From Robiginitomaculum sp. (GTDB lineage Bacteria > Pseudomonadota > Alphaproteobacteria > Caulobacterales > Maricaulaceae): a stretch of 64,000 bases of DNA. The stretch covers positions 6,480 through 70,479 of the forward strand of contig JAKIUV010000002.1 in assembly GCA_021647375.1 (NCBI GenBank). Reading direction: 5' to 3'. Position numbers and translations under genes: made by a program. Under the pieces are notes generated by a model. It made no database searches, was not told the origin of the DNA, and saw only the letters and a program-made list of their open reading frames with translations. Numbering within the stretch: the first letter of the stretch is position 1; every line of letters begins with the position of its first letter. Positions 1 through 8,761 of the stretch are shown piece by piece.

Positions 1-2
1 TG

Positions 3-2021
3 CCAAATGGCACCCCGCAGCGCCTGACCAAATGGTCGGACGACGTCAGAGAGTTATTCCCGTCTTGGTCACGCAATAGCAAAAAACTGGTATTTGTTTC
101 CTGGCAAGACGACCAGCTTGGCTCACTTCATGTATGGAATGCTAGAGACCGTAAAACCCGCAAAATTACCAATAAGCCCGGGCATTTTTCGCGCCCGGCA
201 TTCTCCCCAAGCGGCGACATCATTGCCTTTGAAAAAAAAGCAGGCGGGTATTTAACCTCCGGGGAATGGTCATCGGATACCGGGCTTTATGTGATGCCAA
301 CGGCTGGCGGAGGCATGCAGCGGTTTAGCAAATCCGGGGAACAACCGCACTTCGCCGCGCGGGGTAACCGGGTGTTTTTCACCAAAAACACAGATGAAAG
401 CCGCACCTTGGTCAGCACAAATTTGGACGGCGAAGCCGAACGTAACCATGTTTCATCCAAATTGGCGCAAGTCTTTATGATTTCGCCTAATGGTGAAAAC
501 ATTGCCTTTAGGGAAAACTATAACCTCTTTGTTATGCCCGCACTGACTGGGCCGCAAAATGTTGGCACCGGTCCAAAAGCAAAAGCTTTGCCTGTGACCA
601 AGGTGAGTACAGGCGGTTCACAATACCCCAGTTGGTCGAACAATGGTGCAACGATAAATTGGAGCTTGGGGCCGAAACTTTTTAGTGCCGAAATAAAGGA
701 GGCGATTGCCAATGATGACTTCGAACCACCTACCAAAGGTATCCCGCTAAAAGCCAGCCGCAAAGCCGACCGCCCGAGCGGACTAATTGCTATCACGGGT
801 GCGCGCATTATTACCATGAACAACAAGGACGGCGGCGTCATTGAAGACGGCATCATCCTGATTAAAGACAACCGCATCAAAGCTGTGGGCACCGCAGACG
901 ACATCACCATCCCCAAGACCGCCAAGACACTCGATGCGCGTGGTAAAACTATCATACCGGGTCTGGTCGACGCCCATGCCCACGGCGCACAATCTACAGA
1001 CAGTATAATCCCAAACCAAAACTGGTCAGCCATTGCCCATTTGGCCTTTGGCGTAACCACTATACACGACCCATCGTCGCGGGCAGACCATATTTTCGCA
1101 GCTTCTGAAATGCAGCGGGCTGGCATGATATTAGCTCCGCGCACATTCTCCACAGGCGAGGTTATCTACGGCGCCAAAGCCCCAGGCTTCTTTGCTAATA
1201 TTGACAACGAAGATGATGCCAAAGAACACATTGCTCGCCTGAAAGCTCAAGGTGCATTTAGCGTTAAAAACTATAACCAACCCCGCCGCGAGCAACGCCA
1301 ACAAGTGGTCACCGCCGCTAGGGAAGCCAATATCGCCGTTGTTGCCGAGGGTGGATCATTGTTCCATATGGATTTGTCTATGGTCGCGGACGGCAATACC
1401 GGTATCGAGCATAACCTGCCACAGTCGGAATTATACGACGATGTCATACAATTTTACAGTCAAACTGAGGTCGGTTATACCCCGACTTTGGGCGTGACTT
1501 ATGGCGGCATTCGCGGTGAGAGTTATTATTACCAAAAAGACGATGTCTGGAAGCATCCACTCCTATCCAAACATGTGCCGCCCCACGTTTTGCAACCCGC
1601 CTCTGTGCGCCGCCAAAAAGCACCGGACGCTGATTACGCAGACGCCATGAGCGCGGCCACGGCCAAAAAATTGGCGGAAGCTGGTGTACCTGTTAGCATA
1701 GGTGCGCACGGACAGCGCGAAGGTCTGGGTTCCCACTGGGAGATGTGGAGTTTTGTGCGCGGCGGTATGTCGCCCTTACAAGCTCTGAGCGCGGCGACAA
1801 TTACACCTGCCGAGCATCTTGGCTATGATGATGATATTGGCTCTTTACAGGTTGGCAAGTTAGCGGATCTCATCATCATTGATGGCAATCCATTGGACGA
1901 TATTCGCACCTCGGATAATATTGAGCATGTCATGCTCGGCGGGCGGCTATACAAAGCCGACACCATGGAAGAAATCCTGAGCGGCGACAGTAAACTGACC
2001 CCGTATTACTGGGAGAAGTAA
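3..2021 (+). CDS. PD40 beta-propeller / amidohydrolase fusion protein (5' end missing)
   Basis: The reading frame is open from base 3 and no start is visible, so the N-terminus lies outside the window (672 codons seen). The first ~260 residues carry TolB/PD40-type propeller strands (PSWSRNSKKLVFVS, PAFSPSGDIIAFEK, FMISPNGENIAFRE). From about base 795 follows an amidohydrolase-superfamily metal-dependent hydrolase: a beta-sandwich entry (ITGARIITMNN), the metal-binding HxH (GLVDAHAHG, about bases 963-990), later histidines (IEHNL, GAHGQREG) and the closing LQVGKLADLIIIDGNPL. This fusion is known among exported amidohydrolases of unknown specificity, often annotated as peptidase- or imidazolonepropionase-like. 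The substrate cannot be told from sequence. It lies directly upstream of gspO on the same strand. Confidence 0.85.
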   Translation, partial: PNGTPQRLTKWSDDVRELFPSWSRNSKKLVFVSWQDDQLGSLHVWNARDRKTRKITNKPGHFSRPAFSPSGDIIAFEKKAGGYLTSGEWSSDTGLYVMPTAGGGMQRFSKSGEQPHFAARGNRVFFTKNTDESRTLVSTNLDGEAERNHVSSKLAQVFMISPNGENIAFRENYNLFVMPALTGPQNVGTGPKAKALPVTKVSTGGSQYPSWSNNGATINWSLGPKLFSAEIKEAIANDDFEPPTKGIPLKASRKADRPSGLIAITGARIITMNNKDGGVIEDGIILIKDNRIKAVGTADDITIPKTAKTLDARGKTIIPGLVDAHAHGAQSTDSIIPNQNWSAIAHLAFGVTTIHDPSSRADHIFAASEMQRAGMILAPRTFSTGEVIYGAKAPGFFANIDNEDDAKEHIARLKAQGAFSVKNYNQPRREQRQQVVTAAREANIAVVAEGGSLFHMDLSMVADGNTGIEHNLPQSELYDDVIQFYSQTEVGYTPTLGVTYGGIRGESYYYQKDDVWKHPLLSKHVPPHVLQPASVRRQKAPDADYADAMSAATAKKLAEAGVPVSIGAHGQREGLGSHWEMWSFVRGGMSPLQALSAATITPAEHLGYDDDIGSLQVGKLADLIIIDGNPLDDIRTSDNIEHVMLGGRLYKADTMEEILSGDSKLTPYYWEK

Positions 2022-2037
2022 GCAGGAGAAATAAGCA

Positions 2038-2529
2038 TTGGGCATGGTAAGCGCCTGGTTTTACGCCTATAATCCGCCTATGGTTTTGTTTCTTTTCGCA
2101 TCTGTCTTATTGGGCGGCTTGGTCGCACTATCAGTGATTGATTTTCGCACTATGATTTTGCCGGATGTTTTGACCTTGCCGCTAATTGGCCTGGGTTTGG
2201 CATTTGCCTATTGGCAGGACGTGTTTTTGAACGGCATCATTGGAGCGGTTATCGGCTATAGCGGGTTGGTGGCTCTTGAACTCGCCTATAAGAAGTTTCG
2301 AGGTGTCGACGGGCTTGGGCGCGGGGATGCTAAATTACTGGCTGCGGGCGGGGCGTGGTGCGGCTGGGCTGGATTGCCCTTTATACTGCTGATTGCCAGC
2401 GCATTTGGGCTTGTACATGCATTATTCTTAAGCAGAAGCGGCGAACCAGCAGATAACAAATTGCCCTTTGGCCCCCATTTAGCACTGGGAATATTCTTGT
2501 CTTGGTTGGCATTATTTGTACTTAGCTAA
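2038..2529 (+). CDS. gspO: Single-domain prepilin peptidase (type II secretion GspO)
   Basis: An inner-membrane aspartic protease of family A24, expected to cut the leader of the pseudopilins GspG-K encoded next door. The two catalytic Asp motifs are visible: DFRTMILPDVLTLP and GLGRGDAKLLA (GxGDxK type). About five hydrophobic segments span the rest. At 163 codons it is much shorter than PilD/GspO (~250-290), because the N-terminal zinc/methyltransferase domain is absent; whether pseudopilins are N-methylated here is open. AGGAG at 2024-2028 sits 9 bases from a TTG at 2038 and 15 from the ATG at 2044, so TTG is the better spaced start but ATG is possible. It converges on the gsp operon, stop codons overlapping by 4 bp. 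Confidence 0.85.
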   Translation: MGMVSAWFYAYNPPMVLFLFASVLLGGLVALSVIDFRTMILPDVLTLPLIGLGLAFAYWQDVFLNGIIGAVIGYSGLVALELAYKKFRGVDGLGRGDAKLLAAGGAWCGWAGLPFILLIASAFGLVHALFLSRSGEPADNKLPFGPHLALGIFLSWLALFVLS

Positions 2530-2990
2530 CGGCAAACATAAACACCCGACACGGGTTGAATTTCTTCCCATGCGCCCGGCTTTTGGGTTTTAATACGGGC
2601 ATTTGTAATGCGTCTGCCGCCCTCTAGCATGTCCGCAAAGTCACCTTTAACATGAAAGACCATATAACCGTCGTGCCTATAGGCAATGTCCAAGCCCGGG
2701 GCGTCGTCCATATTGTTTGTGTTCTGGTTGGTGGATAAAGTTATTTCGGTTTCACCAGCATAATATTTAGCCTCGGCGCTCCCCTGCTTTTGAAAAAATA
2801 CGAATGTACGCGGAAAATTGTCCGTCCAAAAGAACACGCCGCACTCACCCGATCGCAGTTCTTGCGCCGCCAAGCCGTCTGCTGATGTAATGGTCTGTTG
2901 TTTTTTGGCCGTGTTATTTGCATCAATACTTGCGCACGCGCTTAGGGAAAGAACGATCAATACTAAAACTAATGCGCTCAGCCCTCTCAT
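2526..2990 (-). CDS. Small lipoprotein at the gspN position of the type II secretion operon
   Basis: 154 codons. The N-terminus is a lipoprotein signal (LIVLSLSACAS, lipobox before Cys18 or so), so the product is probably anchored in a membrane facing the periplasm. The mature part has CGVFFW, FVFFQKQG and a C-terminal Cys (VYVCR), giving two cysteines that could pair. I recognise no family. It overlaps gspM by 4 bp (ATGA) and is the last gene of the gsp operon, where other bacteria have gspN, but it is shorter than GspN (~250 residues) and, unlike it, a lipoprotein. A role as accessory or pilotin-like factor for GspD is possible but only inferred from position. Confidence 0.75.
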   Translation of the reverse strand: MRGLSALVLVLIVLSLSACASIDANNTAKKQQTITSADGLAAQELRSGECGVFFWTDNFPRTFVFFQKQGSAEAKYYAGETEITLSTNQNTNNMDDAPGLDIAYRHDGYMVFHVKGDFADMLEGGRRITNARIKTQKPGAWEEIQPVSGVYVCR

Positions 2991-3472
2991 GCTGTATCCG
3001 CCAATTCAAAGGTCACAAGCACGCGTACACTGCTGTCATCATTGCGGTATATTTGGGCTTTGCTGAGGACAATATTATACCCCCCCGTCAACTCATCAAC
3101 CCATACAAAAAACAATTTACCGTCGACACTGTCAAACCACAGGGTCAATTCTTCCAAACCTTTAGGCTGGCGGCGGGTAATGATGAGGTTATGGGCTTTA
3201 GCGGCTTTGGTGATAGTGGACTGGAATTGCTCTACGGTTAATTTGGCTATGGATGTAGCGTTCGCATTGGTTTGATTTTGAAGAATACGCTGCCCCTTTT
3301 GCATGATTTTTAAATCCAACTCGGCCTGTTTATAGGCGCGTTCTTGAGCGGCAGGATAATTCGATACGGGCCTATAGAGAAACTGCCAGAGCAGAAGACA
3401 TACCAGCAATGCGGCGGCGATACCGATGAGGATTTTCTCCCGGTCATTCCTTTGGCTCCATAACTCCGTCAT
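2987..3472 (-). CDS. gspM: Type II secretion system protein GspM
   Basis: 161 codons. GspM is a bitopic inner-membrane protein of the secretion platform and partner of GspL. Visible: a short cytoplasmic head (TELWSQRNDREK), one membrane segment (ILIGIAAALLVCLLLWQFLYRPV, about residues 15-37), then a periplasmic helix and a ferredoxin-like domain with the SxxFTxxAKAxNL-like stretch (QSTITKAAKAHNLIITRRQPKG). Size and topology fit GspM. It overlaps gspL by 4 bp upstream and the lipoprotein gene by 4 bp downstream, so translation is probably coupled. Sequence conservation in this family is low and the call leans on operon position. Confidence 0.85.
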   Translation of the reverse strand: MTELWSQRNDREKILIGIAAALLVCLLLWQFLYRPVSNYPAAQERAYKQAELDLKIMQKGQRILQNQTNANATSIAKLTVEQFQSTITKAAKAHNLIITRRQPKGLEELTLWFDSVDGKLFFVWVDELTGGYNIVLSKAQIYRNDDSSVRVLVTFELADTA

Positions 3473-4563
3473 GGTTTTAACCTCAACACTGCATCACCGC
3501 TAAGACCGTCCCCGCTTTGTCTGGTGCCGCTTTCGGCAAACGCCCCGCCGTTGGCAGTTGTTAAGCGTTTCAAACGCTCCACATCATCAAAGCTTGAATA
3601 ATTAATCGACAATGATAATTGGGATTTGTCCGCTTCGTAGCGCAGTGATGCAATCTCGACGCCTTCGACCTTACGCACACTAGCCGCAAGCAAGGCTGAT
3701 AATTTTATGAACTCTTGCCGATTGGCTTTCTTAATATCTGATTGTGCGCGCAAGATTGCCTTGGCGGGATTATCGGGTACGTCTTTGCCCGGAAATGTTT
3801 CCGTATAAATCTCGGCCATTTGCGCCTTAAGGGTTTTGGTTTTCTGCCCAATTGAATAACCTTGGAAAATATTCCCAAGTGCAAATGCCAACACAATGCC
3901 AGCCGCAATCAGGGCACTGCGTTTATAGCCCCCTAGCCCCGCCGCGCCGCGTTTGCTATAATCTCCTTGGCGTAAATTTATCGGCGCGTGGCCAACCTGT
4001 AATGCCGCAGCTATTTTTTGCAAGAAGCGTTCAGCATCGACTTGCGGTGGAATGTTTTGCCCGGCATCTAATATAGCGCCTGCCAAGTCTGTCTCTACAG
4101 CAAACCCCAATCCATTGCCAGCCCGTTGGATAATCCGGCCTTCATAGGTGAAGCTGTCAGCGTTCGCGAAACTGTCATAATCGGCGCAGATAATATCCGG
4201 CGCAAGCCCGTGTTCAGACATGTCCGCAATCAAATTATCCATCACTTTATTTGAGACAATGGCCAAGCGCGTACCGCCCGCGTCCAAGGCAATGTGGTTC
4301 TTGTCCAGAGAGGTTGCCAATTCGTCTTCTATACTAAAGCCTGCGGCTTGGCGTTTTTGCTTTTCGTTAAGCTGGCCGAGAGTGTGTAGTTTAATGGACA
4401 CTTGTTGGCCAGGTAGTACGGCTATTAAACGGCGAAAATTGTGTTCCTTAAGTGCTGTTTTTTCTGCGCCCGTAACCGCACGCCCAGACTCTCCTGTTGT
4501 CGTTAGTCCCCATTCCCAAGGCTCCGCAGGCTTATGGCCTATTATGACAATCAAGTCCGCCAT
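3469..4563 (-). CDS. gspL: Type II secretion system protein GspL
   Basis: 364 codons. GspL joins the ATPase GspE to the inner-membrane platform. The cytoplasmic actin-like fold occupies about residues 1-220 (GQQVSIKLHTLGQLNEKQKRQAAGFSIEDELA is the typical GspL stretch), followed by a single membrane segment (SALIAAGIVLAFALGNIFQG) and a periplasmic coiled/ferredoxin-like domain. It begins immediately after the gspK stop and overlaps gspM by 4 bp. Length is near the family norm (~380-400). Confidence 0.9.
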   Translation of the reverse strand: MADLIVIIGHKPAEPWEWGLTTTGESGRAVTGAEKTALKEHNFRRLIAVLPGQQVSIKLHTLGQLNEKQKRQAAGFSIEDELATSLDKNHIALDAGGTRLAIVSNKVMDNLIADMSEHGLAPDIICADYDSFANADSFTYEGRIIQRAGNGLGFAVETDLAGAILDAGQNIPPQVDAERFLQKIAAALQVGHAPINLRQGDYSKRGAAGLGGYKRSALIAAGIVLAFALGNIFQGYSIGQKTKTLKAQMAEIYTETFPGKDVPDNPAKAILRAQSDIKKANRQEFIKLSALLAASVRKVEGVEIASLRYEADKSQLSLSINYSSFDDVERLKRLTTANGGAFAESGTRQSGDGLSGDAVLRLKP

Positions 4564-5577
4564 CTAAAACGCATTCCGCCTGGCGACAAGTTCAACGCCG
4601 TTTTCAGCGCCAAGCGCAAACCGAACCATTTGGCGGCGAGTTTGCCCCGCACCGGCCAGATCCATTTCCTGGCTCATTTGCACCTGTATCACCAAATCCA
4701 CCATGTCGGTTTTCACTGCAGTCATGTTTTTACCTGCGCCTTTTAATTTCAAATCTTCTATAACGGGCAAAGCCCAAACCGCTTCTGTGCTTGCATAGCC
4801 TGCTAGCGGTCGTAGTGCAATCACTGCTTGGGCGGCTTTTTGGGCTTCGGGCGAGACGGCATCTGTATTACCAAGCAAAAGTGCCAGCAGCGGCCATTGT
4901 TCTGGTTCTAATGTGTTGAGGTTAATCTTGTTCATATTGGCATCAGGTACTGTGCATAAGAGCGGTTTCATTTTCAGATATTGTTCTTGGCTCACCCCCT
5001 CGATCGACCGCAATTCAGATATATCAACCATCATGGTGTTGGCGGCATGGTAAGGCGGGTTTTGGCTGGTGTAGGTTAGGTCTTCGGCGCCGCCCTGCTC
5101 GGGGATGGTATCCCCATCGACCCAGTCTTGAATACGGGCGGCAAAGCTCTCGGCTTGGAAGTTGTCAAATTCCATATAGCGGAATAATTGCGCCAGTTCG
5201 GCACGGGTTTGTTCTTTAATTTTGGGTGCTGATAAACGATTGACATTATAGCAATTCCGCCCGTCCTTTGCTTGAATTTGAATGCTACCATCATCGTCTA
5301 ACGGGAACACAATTGGCTCGCCGAGCAAGAGTATCTGGTTGAGGCCGCTGGTATCACCAGCCGTATTATCGGCCAGCCAATTGCGGGCAAAATCTTCGCC
5401 GCCGAGCATATACCAATCAATCTGTTCGGACATTTGCACCCCGACCTCACGTTTTATGGAAAACCTAATGTCGTCCATAATCGCTACCGCCAAAGCTGCC
5501 ATCACCGTCATCAACAAGAGTGTGGTGAGGAGAACCGCGCCGCGCTCGTTTTCTCTATTTTGACTACGCCACATCAT
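4564..5577 (-). CDS. gspK: Type II secretion minor pseudopilin GspK
   Basis: 337 codons. GspK is the large minor pseudopilin at the tip of the pseudopilus, together with GspI and GspJ. The N-terminus has the prepilin form ERG|AVLLTTLLLMTVMAALAVAI, with cleavage expected after the Gly, then a large globular insert (DWVDGDTIPEQGGAEDLTY, INLNTLEPEQWPLLALLLG) typical of T2SK. There is no Glu at +5 of the mature protein, which is normal for GspK. It overlaps gspJ by 4 bp. Confidence 0.92.
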   Translation of the reverse strand: MMWRSQNRENERGAVLLTTLLLMTVMAALAVAIMDDIRFSIKREVGVQMSEQIDWYMLGGEDFARNWLADNTAGDTSGLNQILLLGEPIVFPLDDDGSIQIQAKDGRNCYNVNRLSAPKIKEQTRAELAQLFRYMEFDNFQAESFAARIQDWVDGDTIPEQGGAEDLTYTSQNPPYHAANTMMVDISELRSIEGVSQEQYLKMKPLLCTVPDANMNKINLNTLEPEQWPLLALLLGNTDAVSPEAQKAAQAVIALRPLAGYASTEAVWALPVIEDLKLKGAGKNMTAVKTDMVDLVIQVQMSQEMDLAGAGQTRRQMVRFALGAENGVELVARRNAF

Positions 5578-6209
5578 TGGTCTGCCCCGACGCGGAACAC
5601 TTGACGTAATTTATCACCGCCTTCAAATTCCAACTCAACAGAAGCAAGTACGGGCATTGCAGCTACGCCCAGCGGCGGCGCGCCCGTTAGCCAATTATCG
5701 CGCCAGTTTTCGCCGTCGTAAAAGCCGAGCGTGACAGCCTCCACGCCTTTCATTAAGCTTTGCTCGAATAGAGGCGTGGCCGTTACCGGATTAAACCGCG
5801 CACGCACTTGCCGCACCAATATTTTGTCCCGCAGCACATAGGATACCGCTTGCAAATCACTACGCTTTTCCAAGCCGCCCGGATTATCCCAGCCCGTGCG
5901 TGATAGGGATAGGAACTGCTCCCCATTTCCCGCGCCAAATTGCGAACCACCCATAAATATTACTTGGTCAGGCTGGCCAAATTCATCGGTTTTTGGGATA
6001 GCCAAACTATTGGCAAAATCGGATTTTAGCAAAATACGCAATGTGGAGCGTTGGCGTAATTCATCGCTCTTGCGGCTCATTAAGTCCTTTGAGCGCAAAG
6101 TCGATGTCAAAACCGCTATGCTGGCAGCGGACAGAATAGAGAATATAAATAGAGCGACCAGCACTTCGACCAAGGTGAAACCCGATTGTTTTTGCGCATA
6201 TTTTTTCAT
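5574..6209 (-). CDS. gspJ: Type II secretion minor pseudopilin GspJ
   Basis: 211 codons. The prepilin leader MKKYAQKQSG|FTLVEVLVALFIFSILSAASIAVL is present with Glu at +5. The rest matches the GspJ beta-rich globular domain (VRARFNPVTATPLFEQSLMKGVEAVTLGFYDG, WLTGAPPLGVAAMPVLASVELEF). It partners GspI and GspK at the pseudopilus tip. It overlaps gspI and gspK by 4 bp each, so it was read in one translational relay with them. Confidence 0.93.
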   Translation of the reverse strand: MKKYAQKQSGFTLVEVLVALFIFSILSAASIAVLTSTLRSKDLMSRKSDELRQRSTLRILLKSDFANSLAIPKTDEFGQPDQVIFMGGSQFGAGNGEQFLSLSRTGWDNPGGLEKRSDLQAVSYVLRDKILVRQVRARFNPVTATPLFEQSLMKGVEAVTLGFYDGENWRDNWLTGAPPLGVAAMPVLASVELEFEGGDKLRQVFRVGADQ

Positions 6210-6595
6210 TGCTCAACCCTAATTTGGGTCGCTGGTTTACGGGCGGAAAAAGCCGTGCGGCTGACCAATATTTGTTCAGATGTCTTTTCTTTAACATCTA
6301 TGGTTAGTCTATAAAATCCGGATGTGCCCGTGTCTTCGGTGCGAATTTTCCACAGCCAGTCCCGCCCGGCCAATTGCACCCCGTCTTGGCGCGTACCGGG
6401 TTTAATCGCAGTTTGCGAATTGAGCGCCAACAGCAATTGATTGTCGGCCACTATGCCCGCCAGTTGTTTTTTTTCAAGCACTTGAACGGCGCGGATGTTT
6501 TCAGTGCCCGCATGCATCAAGCCCATAATGGCTGTGCTGAAAATCAACAGCGCCGCCAAGACTTCGATCAGTGTAAATCCAGCATCTTTCCTCAT
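6206..6595 (-). CDS. gspI: Type II secretion minor pseudopilin GspI
   Basis: 129 codons. The leader is MRKDAG|FTLIEVLAALLIFSTAIMGLMHA with Glu +5, followed by a short globular domain (GRDWLWKIRTEDTGTSGFYRLTIDV), the usual GspI layout and size (~125). It should form the tip complex with GspJ and GspK. It overlaps gspH and gspJ by 4 bp (ATGA junctions). Confidence 0.93.
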   Translation of the reverse strand: MRKDAGFTLIEVLAALLIFSTAIMGLMHAGTENIRAVQVLEKKQLAGIVADNQLLLALNSQTAIKPGTRQDGVQLAGRDWLWKIRTEDTGTSGFYRLTIDVKEKTSEQILVSRTAFSARKPATQIRVEQ

Positions 6596-7119
6596 GTTTT
6601 TGTATCCGTTGTGATAGTGCCGTCAATAGCGCCTGTAATGACAAACCGCGACGCACCGTTTTGCATGCGTAGTTTAAACGGCGTCCCCAGTCCGGTCGTA
6701 TCGTAACGAATAACCGGGATGTCGGATTTCTCTGCGGCTTCTAGGTCTATTTTGGCACTGCTCTGGGTTAACTCCAATTCAGGCCTGCCCTCTGCGCCAA
6801 ATTCAAACTCTGCCACGGTCTCCCAAATGTCAAAACTATAGCGCACAACGGAATAGCCGTTTTTAGTGAAACTAATGCCCATGGGCTGATGCTCTATCAT
6901 GCCGGTTTGCGCGGCCATTTCAATACGGCTGGCTAGTAATTTTCCCTGCGTATACAAAGGGTCTTGTTTGGCAGGTATATTTATCACCACAGCCCCCGCC
7001 ATCATGGCAATAATGAACAATACGGCTAGTATTTCGACCAGAGTAAATCCGGCCTGCCCTATTTGTCTGGTGTTATTTTTGCCAGCTTTAGTTTTGCCAG
7101 TTGGTGATGTCGGCATCAT
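6592..7119 (-). CDS. gspH: Type II secretion minor pseudopilin GspH
   Basis: 175 codons. A longer than usual hydrophilic leader of ~23 residues precedes the cleavage site QAG|FTLVEILAVLFIIAMMAGAVVI; a GspH globular domain follows (GISFTKNGYSVVRYSF, LELTQSSAKIDLEAAEKS). The start is unusual: two ATG codons (7117-7119 and 7114-7116) lie inside gspG, giving a 32-bp overlap, but GGAGAGG on the coding strand a few bases upstream (about 7121-7130) makes this start convincing and implies coupling to gspG. It overlaps gspI by 4 bp. Confidence 0.9.
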   Translation of the reverse strand: MMPTSPTGKTKAGKNNTRQIGQAGFTLVEILAVLFIIAMMAGAVVINIPAKQDPLYTQGKLLASRIEMAAQTGMIEHQPMGISFTKNGYSVVRYSFDIWETVAEFEFGAEGRPELELTQSSAKIDLEAAEKSDIPVIRYDTTGLGTPFKLRMQNGASRFVITGAIDGTITTDTKT

Positions 7120-7525
7120 TGCCCTCTCCGCCTTCTACGCCGTCTGCACCGTAAGACCAAAGGTCGAAGCGGCCATTATCGCCAGGATAGGCATAATTGT
7201 AAGGATTGCCCCATGGGTCGTCTGGCAGTATTTTTATATACCCGTCCGGATTAGCCCGCTCATCACCACCAGATTGTGCGCCAACTAAAACATCCAGGGT
7301 TTCCGGATATGTGCTGGTGTCCAGATTATAATACTCAAGGGCTTGGCTGAGGCGGGCAATGTCAATCTTGGCTTTGTCGCCCCGCGCTTGGTTCATTCTG
7401 GGCAGGACATTGATAACAACGATTGTACCCATTATCGCAATAATCGTCATAGTGACCATAACCTCAACCAGCGTAAATCCAGACTCTTTTCTGCGGGGTA
7501 GGTTCTTCTTTTTCTTTTCAATCAT
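7088..7525 (-). CDS. gspG: Type II secretion major pseudopilin GspG
   Basis: 145 codons. The main subunit of the pseudopilus. Leader MIEKKKKNLPRRKESG|FTLVEVMVTMTIIAIMGTIVVI with Glu +5, then the GspG hallmarks: LSQALEYYNLDTSTYPE, DPWGNPYNYAYPGDNGRFDLWSYGADG and C-terminal acidic calcium-binding residues (GGEGNDADITNW). Length is typical. It starts 9 bases after gspF's neighbour order break (gspF ends at 7535 downstream in coordinates, upstream in transcription). Confidence 0.96.
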   Translation of the reverse strand: MIEKKKKNLPRRKESGFTLVEVMVTMTIIAIMGTIVVINVLPRMNQARGDKAKIDIARLSQALEYYNLDTSTYPETLDVLVGAQSGGDERANPDGYIKILPDDPWGNPYNYAYPGDNGRFDLWSYGADGVEGGEGNDADITNWQN

Positions 7526-7534
7526 GAAAGGCTC

Positions 7535-8761
7535 CTAAAACGACATCGTGTTAAGCCGTAAAATCGGCAAGAATATTGCGGCGACGATCATCATGACCAC
7601 ACCACCAAGGAAAATAATTATTGCAGGCTCCAGCAAGTTTAGCACGATTGTGGTCGAACTATCAAACTCGCTTTCCATATAATCTGCGGCAATGGCGAAC
7701 ATAGCGCCCAAGTCGCCGCCCTGCTCCCCGCTGGCTATCATATGTATCATCAAGGGCGGAAATACCGGATGGCGTTTTAGCGCCCCGCCGACCGAACTCC
7801 CGCCGCGTACTTCCTCGATGACCTTATCCGTGGCCTCATACATCACCAAATTGCGCAAAGTGTTCTTAGCCGTCCCCATAGCCGTTAACACAGGCGTCCC
7901 GCTATCGAGTAATCCTGCCATAGTGCGGGCAAACCGTGCCGCATTCATATCGCGATTGAGGTTACCAATGAATGGTAGTTTCAAGACAAATCTATCTACG
8001 ACCAAACGGAACCGCCGGACTTTAATAGCCTGAATAAAGACGGCTACACCCAGAGCAATCCCTAGCACCAACCACAAACCATTGGCTTGTAACCATTCAG
8101 AAATCCCGATGGTTATTTTAGTCAGGCGCGGTAATTCTTGGTTGAAACTATCAAATTGGCTGACGACTTTCGGTACCACCGTCACCATCAATATGGTGAT
8201 AACCCCCAGCGCCACCACGCTCAAAATAATTGGATAAACCGTAGCCCCCAAAACTTTGCGGCGAACCTTTTGCGCAGATTCCAAATCGCCCGCCAGCCGG
8301 GTCAATACCGGGCCGAGTTGTCCGGAATCTTCCCCTGACGCCACCATGGAGCAATAGAGCGGCGAGTAAGTTTTATCGCGGGACATGGCTTGGGACAAAC
8401 GTCGTCCCTCAAGAATTTGGCGGCGTACCTCCAACAATGAAGTTCGCATAGGCGAACCTTCGAACTGTAGGGCGGTGACCTTGAGGGCTTCGGAGACGGG
8501 CGTCCCAGCCTCGACCAAAATTGCCAATTGCCGGGTCGCCTGTGTCAGGACTTTAGTTTTGACTTTACCTACTTTTTCCTTAACTTTTTTCTCGGTTTTT
8601 TGCCCTTTTTGCCCCTTTTTATCAGCCGCCGCATGCATATTTATTGGCGTTAGATCACGCGCACGCAAATCCCGGCGTGCCGCGCGGGCGCTCGTGGCCA
8701 TAACCGTGCCTTTGCTGGTTTTACCTTTGGCATTGACGGCCTCGTAATCATAGGCTTGCAT
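7535..8761 (-). CDS. gspF: Type II secretion inner-membrane platform protein GspF
   Basis: 408 codons. Polytopic platform protein that contacts GspE and GspL. The N-terminal YDYEAVNAKGKTSKGTVMATSARAAR is typical, followed by a Lys-rich linker (about residues 48-70) and two repeated T2SSF domains, each with LxxAGTPVxxALK-type and MIASGEQGGDLG/MVASGEDSGQLG motifs, and three membrane segments (IILSVVALGVITILMVTVVPKV, LWLVLGIALGVAVFI, the C-terminal AIIIFLGGVVMMIVAAIFLPIL). Its ATG overlaps the gspE stop by one base (TAATG). Confidence 0.96.
   Translation of the reverse strand: MQAYDYEAVNAKGKTSKGTVMATSARAARRDLRARDLTPINMHAAADKKGQKGQKTEKKVKEKVGKVKTKVLTQATRQLAILVEAGTPVSEALKVTALQFEGSPMRTSLLEVRRQILEGRRLSQAMSRDKTYSPLYCSMVASGEDSGQLGPVLTRLAGDLESAQKVRRKVLGATVYPIILSVVALGVITILMVTVVPKVVSQFDSFNQELPRLTKITIGISEWLQANGLWLVLGIALGVAVFIQAIKVRRFRLVVDRFVLKLPFIGNLNRDMNAARFARTMAGLLDSGTPVLTAMGTAKNTLRNLVMYEATDKVIEEVRGGSSVGGALKRHPVFPPLMIHMIASGEQGGDLGAMFAIAADYMESEFDSSTTIVLNLLEPAIIIFLGGVVMMIVAAIFLPILRLNTMSF

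Noticed and set aside
518..1153. Long minus-strand frames opposite the amidohydrolase and other large genes
   Set aside because: They follow the codon pattern of the genes on the other strand and show no family motifs.
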